Of a stretch of 64,000 nucleotides of DNA, positions 44,105-52,681 are shown piece by piece. The position numbers and the translations under genes were made by a program. Source of the stretch: Alexandriicola marinus (GTDB taxonomy: Bacteria; Pseudomonadota; Alphaproteobacteria; Rhodobacterales; Rhodobacteraceae). Every line of letters begins with the position of its first letter. The stretch's first letter is position 1. Where the stretch lies: the NCBI RefSeq assembly GCF_004000435.1, contig NZ_RBVZ01000003.1, positions 248,001 to 312,000 of the forward strand, given 5' to 3'. Under the pieces are notes generated by a model that did not search any database, was not told the origin of the DNA, and worked only from the letters and a program-made list of their open reading frames with translations.

Positions 44105-45292
44105 TCATTCCCTGAGATATCTCAGAAGCAACGGATCATGGGCGGAGCCATAGGCTCCGGCCATGCGCCCAAGGCTGCCCTCGAGGATTTTCGGCGGCCT
44201 GACCCCGCGCGTATCCACGTTCGGCATTTGCGCCTCGACCTTGTCGCGCAGCCGTTTTCGGATCTCCGGGGGGAAGCTGCCATCGACGACCATCTGGGGC
44301 AGGTCGAGCACGGCCGTCACCGCGACGATGGCCGTCGCGAGGCCAAAGGTCGTCCGATCCAGCCAATCTTCGAGCACCGGGCCCATCTGCGACCAATCGT
44401 CGGGTTCGGTCCAGAGACGCGAGGGATCGCCGCCCGCGTTCCGGATGTCCCGTTCGAGCGTGTGAATGGAAGCATGTTCAATTAGCTGATGCCCGGGCTT
44501 GGCCGGGTCCGAGACCGGGATCGATCCGAAGGCTCCGGCATTTCCGTTCGTCCCCCGCACCAGCCGCCCGTCGATCACGACACCCCCCCCGACAAAGGCA
44601 CCCACGTAGAAATAGCCGAAATCCCGCAGGTCGGGACGCATCCCGAAATGCAATTCGCCAAAGGCCGCCATGCTGATGTCGTTGCCAACCAGGATGGGAA
44701 TGTCGTCCTGCAGCCCGAGGTCCAGATCACGGGTGAAGTCGAAATCCCGCCACCCATCCATCTGGGCTTGTTCTGCGCCCACGAGATCGAGCCAGTTCCA
44801 AAGTTCGAAGGGTTTTGCGATGCCCAGCCCAGCGATCCGGCTTGTCGCATTCGGCGCCGGCAATTCCCGAAGACCGCGGGTCAAGAACTCGCGGATCACG
44901 TCCGGCGTGGGCACGGGATAGACCTGTGTCAGATGTCCGAGCAGGGCACCGGACAGATCGATCTGAAGAAAGTCCGCGCTGCGCCGCCCGATGCGCAACC
45001 CGTAGGACACGACACTATCGGGGGCGATGATCAGGGGGGTCGTGGGTTTGCCGACCCGGCCTTTGACGGGCGCGCCGCGCATCACGAGCCCTTCGGATTC
45101 GAGCGCTCTCGTGATGACAGACGAGGTCTGGGCCGACAGGTTCGTGGCGCGCGCGATCTCGGCACTGCCGATAGGGCCACTGTCGCGGATCAGGGACAGG
45201 ACCAGCCGTTCGTTGTGGTCGCGCACACCAACGGGCCGCGCCCCTTCGGACGCACTGACCGTATCACGCGGATAAGCGCCGCGAAGCTGCAT
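44105..45292 (-). CDS. ROK-family transcriptional regulator of the frc operon
   Basis: A 395-residue NagC/Mlc-type repressor. Winged HTH at about residues 26-70 (HNERLVLSLIRDSGPIGSAEIARATNLS), then the ROK sugar-binding domain with LVGNDISMAAFGELHFG and YFYVGAFVGGGVVIDG. The usual zinc-binding Cys cluster is replaced: the GHQ/HASI stretch keeps a His but lacks CxC. Divergent from frcB across a 144-bp gap holding a perfect palindrome, so it is the likely repressor responding to fructose or a phosphate of it. Confidence 0.88.
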   Translation of the reverse strand: MQLRGAYPRDTVSASEGARPVGVRDHNERLVLSLIRDSGPIGSAEIARATNLSAQTSSVITRALESEGLVMRGAPVKGRVGKPTTPLIIAPDSVVSYGLRIGRRSADFLQIDLSGALLGHLTQVYPVPTPDVIREFLTRGLRELPAPNATSRIAGLGIAKPFELWNWLDLVGAEQAQMDGWRDFDFTRDLDLGLQDDIPILVGNDISMAAFGELHFGMRPDLRDFGYFYVGAFVGGGVVIDGRLVRGTNGNAGAFGSIPVSDPAKPGHQLIEHASIHTLERDIRNAGGDPSRLWTEPDDWSQMGPVLEDWLDRTTFGLATAIVAVTAVLDLPQMVVDGSFPPEIRKRLRDKVEAQMPNVDTRGVRPPKILEGSLGRMAGAYGSAHDPLLLRYLRE

Positions 45293-45329
45293 CTTGTCCT
45301 CCCATCCCCAACTTAGGGAGGGTCGCCTT

Positions 45330-45350
45330 AATAAATCAAGTTGATTTATT
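45330..45350. promoter_or_regulatory. Perfect palindrome AATAAATCAA-g-TTGATTTATT, candidate ROK operator
   Basis: A 21-bp perfect inverted repeat in the gap between the divergent ROK and frcB genes, 38 bp from the ROK start and 86 bp from the frcB start. Length, symmetry and A/T flanks resemble NagC/Mlc-type operators. Confidence 0.75.
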
Positions 45351-45436
45351 TATTGACGGAGACTCTCGAATCAAACATTCTTGGGGAATTCCCGGAGGGG
45401 AATGAACGAACGCCCGCAAGGGCAAGGGAGGACTAC

Positions 45437-46456
45437 ATGAAAAAGCTACTTGCCAGCTCCGCGCTGGCCTTTGCCGCTATGTCCGGCACCGCAATGGCCG
45501 ACGCCCACGGCGTCAGCGCTTGCCTTATCACCAAGACCGACACCAACCCCTTCTTCGTCAAGATGCGCGAAGGCGCCGAGGCCAAGGCGGAAGAACTGGG
45601 CATTTCGCTCAACTCCTATGCCGGCACGGTTGACGGCGACCACGAAAGCCAGGTTGCGGCGATCGAAACCTGCATCGCCAATGGCGCCTCGGGTATCCTG
45701 ATCACCGCCTCCGACACTGCGGCCATCGTCGAGCCGGTGCAGCAGGCACGCGATGCGGGCCTTCTGGTGATCGCACTCGACACACCGCTGGAGCCGATCG
45801 ACGCGGCTGACGCGACCTTTGCCACCGACAATTTCCTTGCCGGCGAACTCATCGGTCGTTGGGCTGCCGCCGCCATGGGCGACGCTGCCGCAGATGCCAA
45901 GATCGCGATGCTCGACCTTGCGATCAGCCAGCCGACCGTGGGCGTGCTCCGCGATCAGGGCTTCCTGACCGGGTTCGGCATCGATGTCGTCGATCCCAAC
46001 ATGTGGGGCGACGAAACCGATGAACGCATCATCTGCAACGAGGTGACCGCGGGCAACGAAGAGGGTGGACGCACCGCGATGGAGACCTGCCTTGCCGCAG
46101 ATCCCGACATCAACGTCGTCTACACGATCAACGAGCCCGCCGCCGCAGGCGCCTACGAGGCTCTGGTCGCCGTGGGTCGTCAGGATGATGTCCTGATCGT
46201 GTCCGTTGACGGTGGCTGCCCGGGTGTGGCCGATGTCGCCGATGGCGTGATCGGTGCCACTTCCCAGCAGTATCCGCTGCTGATGGCATCCCTCGGCATC
46301 GAGGCGATCGCGGCCTATGCCGCCGATGGCACGCTGCCCGAGAATACCCCCGGCAAGGAATTCTTCGACACCGGCGTCGCGCTTGTCACCGGCGAGCCGG
46401 TTGACGGGGTCGACTCGATCTCTGTTGAAGAAGGCACCGAGCTCTGCTGGGGCTGA
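45437..46456 (+). CDS. frcB: Fructose ABC transporter substrate-binding protein
   Basis: A 339-residue periplasmic protein with signal [18 protein letters not shown]. The mature part, [58 protein letters not shown] and [28 protein letters not shown], matches my memory of rhizobial FrcB closely, to the terminal CWG. GGGAGG precedes ATG 45437. First gene of frcBCA, downstream of the ROK operator. Fructose is the probable ligand, though ribose and mannose are bound by FrcB homologues too. Confidence 0.9.
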   Translation: MKKLLASSALAFAAMSGTAMADAHGVSACLITKTDTNPFFVKMREGAEAKAEELGISLNSYAGTVDGDHESQVAAIETCIANGASGILITASDTAAIVEPVQQARDAGLLVIALDTPLEPIDAADATFATDNFLAGELIGRWAAAAMGDAAADAKIAMLDLAISQPTVGVLRDQGFLTGFGIDVVDPNMWGDETDERIICNEVTAGNEEGGRTAMETCLAADPDINVVYTINEPAAAGAYEALVAVGRQDDVLIVSVDGGCPGVADVADGVIGATSQQYPLLMASLGIEAIAAYAADGTLPENTPGKEFFDTGVALVTGEPVDGVDSISVEEGTELCWG

Positions 46457-46498
46457 TGCGAAAACGCAAATCCGAAGCGTAGTCTTTATCAATGCGAG

Positions 46499-46518
46499 GG
46501 GCGGACTTTGATCCGCCC
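46499..46518 (+). other. Stem-loop after frcB
   Basis: GGGCGGA and TCCGCCC form a perfect 7-bp stem around a 6-nt loop (46505-46511) between frcB and frcC, with no strong T tract. It likely protects the frcB message or partly attenuates transcription into frcCA. Confidence 0.55.
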
Positions 46519-46561
46519 TTCGTCTACAATGTCGGGTGATTTCCGACGGACGGAGACAAAC

Positions 46562-47716
46562 ATGGCCGAAACTCCTGACAACTACGAATCCGGTTTGAAG
46601 GACGCATCGCAAAACGTCGCGTCGTTCGACTCGGCCGATACCTCGGTCGTCACGCGAATTCAGGGGGCGCTGCACAAGACACCCTCGCTGGTGCCGCTGA
46701 TCGTTCTGGTCTGTGCCATCATGATCTTTACCGGTTGGCTTGGGCCCCGCTTCCTGCCGCAGATGACGCTGGTCTTTCAGCAGATCCAGATCGTCGGCAT
46801 TCTCGCCTTGGCCCAGACCCTCGTCATCCTGACTGCCGGGATCGATCTGTCGGTCGGCGCGATCGCGGTGTTCTGCTCCGTGATCATGGGGCAATTCACG
46901 TTCCGATACGGGCTGCCGCCCGCCGTTGCCGTCGCCTGCGGGCTGGCGGCAGGCGCCGCCATCGGCGCCGTGTCGGGCTGGCTGGTGACGCGGGTCAGGA
47001 TCCCGCCGTTCATCGCGACGCTGGGCGTCTGGCAGATCGTTCTGGCCGCCAACTACATCTATTCCAAGAACGAGACGATCCGCGCCCGCGACATCCGCGA
47101 AGAGGCCCCGATGCTACAATGGTTGGGGCTCAAGCCGAACGAACAGTTCGTGACATGGTTCGAGACGCTGCGCGGGATCACCTATGAGCGCATCCGACCC
47201 AATGACACGGACCAGTTCCTGCTGGACCTGATCTGGCAGACCAAGATCACCTACGGCGTGCTCGTCATGATCGGTCTCACGATTGTGCTGGCCTATGTTC
47301 TGCGCTCGACTGCATGGGGCCGCCATGTCTATGCCGTGGGCGACGATCCCGAGGCCGCCGAGCTTGCCGGGGTCAACGTCAAGCGGACGCTGATGTCGGT
47401 CTATATGCTTGCAGGCTTGATCGCCGCGATCGCGGGCTGGTCGATGATCGGACGATTTGCCTCGGTCTCTCCCTCCGCGTCGACGGGGCTCGAGGGAAAT
47501 ATCGAATCCATCACCGCGGTCGTGATCGGGGGCATCTCCCTGTTCGGGGGACGGGGCTCGATCTGGGGCGCCTTCTTCGGCGCCGTGATCGTCGGCGTGT
47601 TCATGCTCGGCCTCGGCATGGCGGGGGTCAACCCGCAATGGACCTTCATGCTGATCGGCACGCTGATTATCGTTGCCGTGGCCATCGACCAGTGGATCAG
47701 AAAGGTGACGACATGA
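46562..47716 (+). CDS. frcC: Fructose ABC transporter permease
   Basis: A 384-residue CUT2-type permease with about 8-10 hydrophobic segments. It has GIDLSVGAIAVFCSVIM (family hallmark), RSTAWGRHVYAVGDDPEAAELAGVNVKRT (the cytoplasmic coupling loop) and VIGGISLFGGRGS. A soluble N-terminal 45 residues precedes the first helix. CGGAG lies 6 nt before ATG 46562. Downstream the stop overlaps frcA as ATGA. Confidence 0.9.
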   Translation: MAETPDNYESGLKDASQNVASFDSADTSVVTRIQGALHKTPSLVPLIVLVCAIMIFTGWLGPRFLPQMTLVFQQIQIVGILALAQTLVILTAGIDLSVGAIAVFCSVIMGQFTFRYGLPPAVAVACGLAAGAAIGAVSGWLVTRVRIPPFIATLGVWQIVLAANYIYSKNETIRARDIREEAPMLQWLGLKPNEQFVTWFETLRGITYERIRPNDTDQFLLDLIWQTKITYGVLVMIGLTIVLAYVLRSTAWGRHVYAVGDDPEAAELAGVNVKRTLMSVYMLAGLIAAIAGWSMIGRFASVSPSASTGLEGNIESITAVVIGGISLFGGRGSIWGAFFGAVIVGVFMLGLGMAGVNPQWTFMLIGTLIIVAVAIDQWIRKVTT

Positions 47717-48492
47717 GCGATCCCATTCTCAAGGCCGTCAATCTCACCAAGCGGTATGGCAAGGTCGTGGCCCTCGACCACTGCGACTTCGAGCTGTATC
47801 CCGGCGAGATCCTCGGTGTTATCGGCGACAACGGCGCTGGCAAATCGACCCTGATCAAGGCGCTGTCGGGGGCGGTCGTCCCCGATGGAGGCGAGGTCTG
47901 GCTCGAGGGGCAGAAGGTCAGTTTCGGCTCTCCGAATGATGCCCGCCACGCGGGGATCGAGACCGTCTACCAGACGCTGGCCGTCAGCCCGGCTCTGTCG
48001 ATCACCGACAACCTGTTCATGGGCCGCGAACTGCGCCAGCCGGGGATCATGGGCAAGGTCTTCCGCCGGCTCGACAAGGCCCGGATGGAGGAATTCGCCC
48101 GGCAGAAGCTGAACGATCTGGGCCTGATGACGATCCAGAACATCAATCAGCCGGTCGAGACGCTTTCGGGTGGCCAGCGGCAGGGCGTCGCGGTGGCGCG
48201 TGCAGCGGCCTTCGGCTCCAAGGTCATCATCCTCGACGAGCCGACAGCCGCGCTGGGCGTAAAGGAAAGCCGCCGGGTGCTGGAGCTGATCAAGGACGTG
48301 CGCGCACGCGGCATTCCGATCATCCTGATCAGCCACAACATGCCCCATGTCTTCGAAGTCTGCGACCGGGTGCATGTGCACCGCCTTGGCAAGCGGCTCT
48401 GCGTGATCGACCCCAAGACGCATTCGATGTCGGATGCCGTGGCCTATATGACCGGCGCCAAGGAGCCCGATCAGCATCTCGAAGACGCATGA
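47713..48492 (+). CDS. frcA: Fructose ABC transporter ATP-binding protein
   Basis: A 259-residue single-domain ATPase (unlike the double-domain MglA/RbsA type) with Walker A (GDNGAGKST), Q-loop (TVYQTLAVS), signature (TLSGGQRQG), Walker B (VIILDEPTAALG) and H-loop (LISHNMPHVFEVCD). This single-domain form is characteristic of FrcA. It ends 20 bp from the convergent GAPDH-family gene. No fructokinase gene follows, in contrast to the frcBCAK order of rhizobia. Confidence 0.9.
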   Translation: MSDPILKAVNLTKRYGKVVALDHCDFELYPGEILGVIGDNGAGKSTLIKALSGAVVPDGGEVWLEGQKVSFGSPNDARHAGIETVYQTLAVSPALSITDNLFMGRELRQPGIMGKVFRRLDKARMEEFARQKLNDLGLMTIQNINQPVETLSGGQRQGVAVARAAAFGSKVIILDEPTAALGVKESRRVLELIKDVRARGIPIILISHNMPHVFEVCDRVHVHRLGKRLCVIDPKTHSMSDAVAYMTGAKEPDQHLEDA

Positions 48493-48512
48493 GCCTATGC
48501 GGCGCGCCGGGG

Positions 48513-49505
48513 TCAGACCTGGCGCGCGGCAATCCTGCGGGTCATGTCGATCATCCGCGCCGAAAACCCCCATTCATTGTCATACCAGCCCATGATCCTG
48601 ACCTGATCCGCGCCGCTGCGCATCGTCTCGGGCAGGGCGAGGACAACCGATTCCGGCCGTCCGCGCAGATCGGTCGACACGCAGGGATCGTCGATCAGGC
48701 CGACAAGCCGCGACCCGGAGAATGTCGCGCGCAGCAGATCGTTGAAATCCCCCTCGGGGCGCGTCTTAAGCCGGATCGTCGCGTCGATGGTCGAGACGCT
48801 GATCGCAGGCACCCGGATCGCCGCCACACTGATCCGGCCGGCAAGCCCGGGCAGAACCTTGATCACCTGGCTCGCGGCGCTGGTCGTTGTCGGCACCATC
48901 GACACGGCCGCGGCACGGCTTCGTTCATAGCTGGCCGCCGGCGCGTCTACGGTGGGCTGGCTGCCGGTATAGCAATGCACCGTGGTCACATGCGCGGCCT
49001 CGATCCCGAGTGCCGCGTCGATCGCGGCCATCAGGGGGCCGATCGCGTTCGTTGTGCAGGATGCGTTCGAGATGATCCGAGCCCCGCCCAGATCGGCCTC
49101 GTTGGCGCCCAGAACGATGGTCTGGTCCGCGGCCTCTGACGGTCCGGACACCAGAACCGCGCCCGCGCCCGCAAGGACACCGGCCTCGGCGCGGGGTCTT
49201 GTGTGGGCAGTGCCCGTGCACTCTAGAACCACGTCGACACCCGCCAGATCACGGCCCGAGATGTCGGCGCTTTGCCAGAACGGGATCCGACGCCCGGCGA
49301 CCAGCAGATGACCGTCGTCCGCCTCGACCGTGCCGGGCCACGGGCCAAAGACGCTGTCATAGCGAAACAGGTATGCGCACATGTCGAGAGGGGCGATATC
49401 GTTGATCGCGGCAATCTCGATATCCGTGTGTGCCGGATCGCGGAGCAGCTGTCGCAGCACGGTCCGGCCGATGCGGCCGAAGCCATTGATCATGATGCGG
49501 GGCAT
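48513..49505 (-). CDS. Glyceraldehyde-3-phosphate dehydrogenase-family protein
   Basis: A 330-residue NAD(P)-dependent dehydrogenase. It has INGFGRIGRTVLRQL, catalytic Cys in ISNASCTTNAIGP, the His in TTVHCYTGSQPTVD (usually HAYT.DQ), and the C-terminal WYDNEWGFSARMID. The nucleotide-selecting region NDIAPLDMCAYLFRYDS matches GAPDH/erythrose-4-P dehydrogenase. It starts 16 bp after bhcD and looks like the fifth gene of the bhc operon, which I do not recall from the Paracoccus cluster. The His-loop differs from housekeeping Gap, so a special substrate is possible. Confidence 0.82.
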   Translation of the reverse strand: MPRIMINGFGRIGRTVLRQLLRDPAHTDIEIAAINDIAPLDMCAYLFRYDSVFGPWPGTVEADDGHLLVAGRRIPFWQSADISGRDLAGVDVVLECTGTAHTRPRAEAGVLAGAGAVLVSGPSEAADQTIVLGANEADLGGARIISNASCTTNAIGPLMAAIDAALGIEAAHVTTVHCYTGSQPTVDAPAASYERSRAAAVSMVPTTTSAASQVIKVLPGLAGRISVAAIRVPAISVSTIDATIRLKTRPEGDFNDLLRATFSGSRLVGLIDDPCVSTDLRGRPESVVLALPETMRSGADQVRIMGWYDNEWGFSARMIDMTRRIAARQV

Positions 49506-49521
49506 CGGGGTGTCTTCGCTT

Positions 49522-50487
49522 TCAGAAATCGACCTCGATCGCGAGGCCCTGTTCGATCGCAACCTCGACCAGAGTGGCGGCAACTGCAAGGTCCTGCAAA
49601 CCGACGCCGGTCCCGTCAAAGAGCGTCACCTCGTCCTTCCCTGTCCGCCCCGGTGTGCTGCCATTGATCACCGCGCCAAGCGGCGTGATGGCCTCAGCCG
49701 AGAGCGTGCCTGCCGCGACCGCATGTTGTGCCTCGCCCAGTGTCACGGATTGGGCAACCTCGTCGGTAAAGACCCGCGCCGTCGCCAGCAGGTCGGCCCC
49801 GACCTCCTGTTTGCCGATTGTATCGGTGCCCATGCAGGCGAGATGCGTCCCGGGCGCGACGTGATCCGAAAGCAGGACCGGCGCGAAACAGGAAGTGATC
49901 GTGATGATCACATCCGCATCGCGCATCCCCTCAATGGACACCGCTTCGAAGGGCAGACCGGCCTCGGCCGCGATTGCAGCCAGCCGGTCGAGTTTGCCCG
50001 CGTCGCGGTTCCAGCCGATGACCCTGTCGAAGGGCCGTTGCTCGAGCGCGGCGCGAAGCTGGAACGCCGATTGATGGCCTGCGCCGACGATCCCGAGCGT
50101 CCGCGCATCCGTACGCGCGAGGTGGCGGATCGATACCGCAGAGGCCGCAGCCGTGCGCAGCGCCGTCAGAAGATTGCCGCCCACCATGGCCCGCACCCGT
50201 CCGCTGTCGGGATCGAACAGGAAGACGGTCGATTGATGGTTGATCAGCCCGCGCCGCGCGTGATTGTGCGGCCAATATCCCCCGGCCTTGAGCCCGAGCG
50301 CGCCCCCCGCGGCATCGAACCCGCCCTTGAAGCCGTAAAGCGCGTCTTCATGGCCAAGCGCCTCGCGGATCACGGGGAAGTTGCGGGCCGCACCCTGCGC
50401 CATCGCGGCAAAGACCTGTTCCACTGCATCAAAGGCAGCCTGTCGGGTCAGAAGCGACCCGATTTCACGTTCCGGCACGATCCACAT
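49522..50487 (-). CDS. bhcD: Iminosuccinate reductase (ornithine cyclodeaminase family)
   Basis: A 321-residue NAD(P)-binding protein of the ornithine cyclodeaminase/mu-crystallin family. The dinucleotide motif is TLGIVGAGHQSAFQLRAA (about residues 124-141), and RAMVGGNLLTALRTAAASA and CMGTDTIGKQEV are present. In the beta-hydroxyaspartate cycle BhcD reduces iminosuccinate to aspartate. Assignment rests on the family together with its place directly after the bhcA-B-C homologues, in the order reported for Paracoccus. Ornithine cyclodeaminase activity is a less likely alternative. Confidence 0.88.
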   Translation of the reverse strand: MWIVPEREIGSLLTRQAAFDAVEQVFAAMAQGAARNFPVIREALGHEDALYGFKGGFDAAGGALGLKAGGYWPHNHARRGLINHQSTVFLFDPDSGRVRAMVGGNLLTALRTAAASAVSIRHLARTDARTLGIVGAGHQSAFQLRAALEQRPFDRVIGWNRDAGKLDRLAAIAAEAGLPFEAVSIEGMRDADVIITITSCFAPVLLSDHVAPGTHLACMGTDTIGKQEVGADLLATARVFTDEVAQSVTLGEAQHAVAAGTLSAEAITPLGAVINGSTPGRTGKDEVTLFDGTGVGLQDLAVAATLVEVAIEQGLAIEVDF

Positions 50488-50513
50488 GGGCGGCGGTCCT
50501 TCCTGTCTTGCGT

Positions 50514-51677
50514 TCAGAACGCCTTGCCGCGCGCCGAGACGGGCCAGAGCGTTTCGACCTTGCCGTCCCGCACGCCCACATACCAATCGTGGACATTGGC
50601 GGTCGGGTCGCAATGGCCCGGCACAAGCCTGAGCTTGTCACCCACCGCCAGCACCCTGTCGGGATCTGCGACCACGCCATGCTCGTCCGAGCATTTGACG
50701 TATTCGACATCCGTTCGGCCAAAGATCACCGGCAGGCCGCTGTCGACGGATTGCGCCTTGAGCCCCGCGTCCACGATGGCCTTGTCGGCCTTGGCATGGC
50801 TCATGACCTGCGTCAGGAGGAACATCGCGTTTTCCCATTCGCCCTGATCGATGCGGTTGCCCTCGGCATCGCGGATGCGGCCGTAATCGGCATCCATGAA
50901 AGCATAGGACCCACATTGCAATTCATTGTAGACGCCTGAATTACTTTCGAAATAATAGCTTCCGGTGCCGCCGCCCCCGACGATGTCGCATTCAAGTCCG
51001 TGTGTCTTCAGCGCCTCGACGGCGTCGCTGACCATGGCGATGGCGACTGCTATCTTGGCCTTCCGCTCGGCGTAATCGTCCAGATGCTGCATCGCGCCCT
51101 GATAGGCCTGAAGCCCGCCGAATTTCAGCCCCGGGGCGGCGTCGATCGCGCGGGCGATTTCGACCACGGCTTCCGTTGTCGTGACGCCACAGCGGCCTGC
51201 GCCGCAATCGATCTCGATCAGGCATTCGATCTGGGTTCCGTGTCGGGTCGCGGCCTCGGATAGGTCGGCCACATTGGCGATATCGTCGACACAGCACAGC
51301 GTGCGCGCACCCAGAAGCGGTAGGCGGGCCAGCCGGTCGATCTTGAGCGGATCGCGCACCTGGTTCGAGACCAGAACATCGGTGATGCCGCCGCGTGCGA
51401 AGACCTCGGCTTCCGATACCTTCTGGCAGCAGACGCCGCAGGCGCCACCAAGCTCCATCTGAAGCCGGGCGATATCGACGGATTTGTGCATCTTGCCGTG
51501 GACGCGGTGGCGCATGCCATGCGCCTTTGCATAGGCCCCCATCTTGGCGATGTTGCGTTCCAGCGCGTCCAGATCAAGCACAAGGGCCGGCGTCTGGATG
51601 TCGGCCGCGTCCATGCCGGGCAGGGCCGGGATGTCAAAGCCCAGCTCGTATGCGTCAAGGTCGGTGCGATCTTTCAT
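50514..51677 (-). CDS. bhcC: Beta-hydroxyaspartate aldolase (DSD1/D-threonine aldolase family)
   Basis: A 387-residue PLP enzyme of the alanine racemase-fold III family. The PLP Lys lies in HRVHGKMHKSVDIA (about residue 62), and the metal-binding His and Cys are in VPGHCDPTANVHD. BhcC condenses glycine with glyoxylate to (2R,3S)-beta-hydroxyaspartate. Similar folds serve D-threonine aldolase and D-3-hydroxyaspartate enzymes, but its position between bhcB and bhcD homologues settles the call. The bhcC-bhcB gap is 29 bp. Confidence 0.9.
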   Translation of the reverse strand: MKDRTDLDAYELGFDIPALPGMDAADIQTPALVLDLDALERNIAKMGAYAKAHGMRHRVHGKMHKSVDIARLQMELGGACGVCCQKVSEAEVFARGGITDVLVSNQVRDPLKIDRLARLPLLGARTLCCVDDIANVADLSEAATRHGTQIECLIEIDCGAGRCGVTTTEAVVEIARAIDAAPGLKFGGLQAYQGAMQHLDDYAERKAKIAVAIAMVSDAVEALKTHGLECDIVGGGGTGSYYFESNSGVYNELQCGSYAFMDADYGRIRDAEGNRIDQGEWENAMFLLTQVMSHAKADKAIVDAGLKAQSVDSGLPVIFGRTDVEYVKCSDEHGVVADPDRVLAVGDKLRLVPGHCDPTANVHDWYVGVRDGKVETLWPVSARGKAF

Positions 51678-51706
51678 GTTGGTCTCCTGTGTTGGGTGGG
51701 CGGGAT

Positions 51707-52681
51707 TTATCCCGTCACCCAGGGAAGGGTATCGAGGTCGACATTGCCGCCGGTGAGGATCACGCCCACGCGTTTGCCGGCAAAGCGGTCAGGGTTCTTG
51801 AGGATCGTGGCAAGCGGCACCGCGCAGCTGGCTTCGATGATGATCTTCATCCGTTTCCACGTGAGTTTCATGGCCTCCACGATCTCGTCTTCCGACGCCG
51901 TCAGGATGTCGGTCACGTGGTTGGACACGAAATGCCATGTCAGCTCCTTGAGCGGCACCTTCAGCCCATCGGCCACCGTTTGCGGCGCGTCGTCGGCGAT
52001 GATGTGACCGGCCTTCAAGCTGCGACAGGCGTCGTCGGCCTGTTCCGGCTCGGCGGCGATGATCTGCGTCTCCGGCGCAAGGGTCGACAGGGTCAGGCAA
52101 GTGCCCGAGATCATGCCACCACCGCCGATCGGCGCCACCACGATGTCGAGCCCGTCCGTCTGCTCCATCAGCTCTCGCGAGCAGGTGCCTTGCCCGGCAA
52201 TCACGCGCGGATCGTTGTAAGGATGGACGAAATTGCCGCCCGTGGCCGCCTGAACCTCTGCAAAGACGGCCTCACGCGAGGTGGTCGAGGGCGCGCATTC
52301 GGTGATGATCCCGCCATATCCGCGCACGGCATCCTTCTTGGCCTCGGGCGCGGTGCGCGGCATGACAACGTGGCAGGGGATCCCCCGCCGGCCCGCCGCG
52401 TAGGACAGGGACAGCGCGTGGTTCCCGCTGGAATGGGTGCAGACGCCGCGTGCTGCCTCTTCGTCGCTCAGAATGAAGACGGCGTTCGACGCCCCGCGCA
52501 CCTTGAACGCCCCGGCTTTCTGGAAGTTCTCGCATTTGAAAAAAATCTGCGCGCCGGTCAGGTCGTTCAGGAAAGATGACGTCAGAACCGGGGTCCGGTG
52601 GATATGGGGGGCGATCCTGTCATGCGCGGCCAGCATGTCATCGAAGGTCGGGATCGTCATCTGGTCGATATCCTTCATCAT
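51707..52681 (-). CDS. bhcB: Beta-hydroxyaspartate dehydratase
   Basis: A 324-residue PLP enzyme of the serine/threonine dehydratase family. The Schiff-base Lys is in AGAFKVRGASNA, and the PLP-phosphate loops are THSSGNHALSL and APIGGGGMISG. BhcB dehydrates beta-hydroxyaspartate to iminosuccinate. The start overlaps bhcA (ATGATGA), so 52681, 52678-adjacent or MTIPTF at 52660 are possible; the last matches homologues best. Without context it could be taken for a threonine or serine racemase-type enzyme. Confidence 0.9.
   Translation of the reverse strand: MMKDIDQMTIPTFDDMLAAHDRIAPHIHRTPVLTSSFLNDLTGAQIFFKCENFQKAGAFKVRGASNAVFILSDEEAARGVCTHSSGNHALSLSYAAGRRGIPCHVVMPRTAPEAKKDAVRGYGGIITECAPSTTSREAVFAEVQAATGGNFVHPYNDPRVIAGQGTCSRELMEQTDGLDIVVAPIGGGGMISGTCLTLSTLAPETQIIAAEPEQADDACRSLKAGHIIADDAPQTVADGLKVPLKELTWHFVSNHVTDILTASEDEIVEAMKLTWKRMKIIIEASCAVPLATILKNPDRFAGKRVGVILTGGNVDLDTLPWVTG

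Noticed and set aside
45446-46894. 482-codon leftward frame over frcB
   Set aside because: Antisense to frcB, which has signal peptide, RBS and full family similarity.
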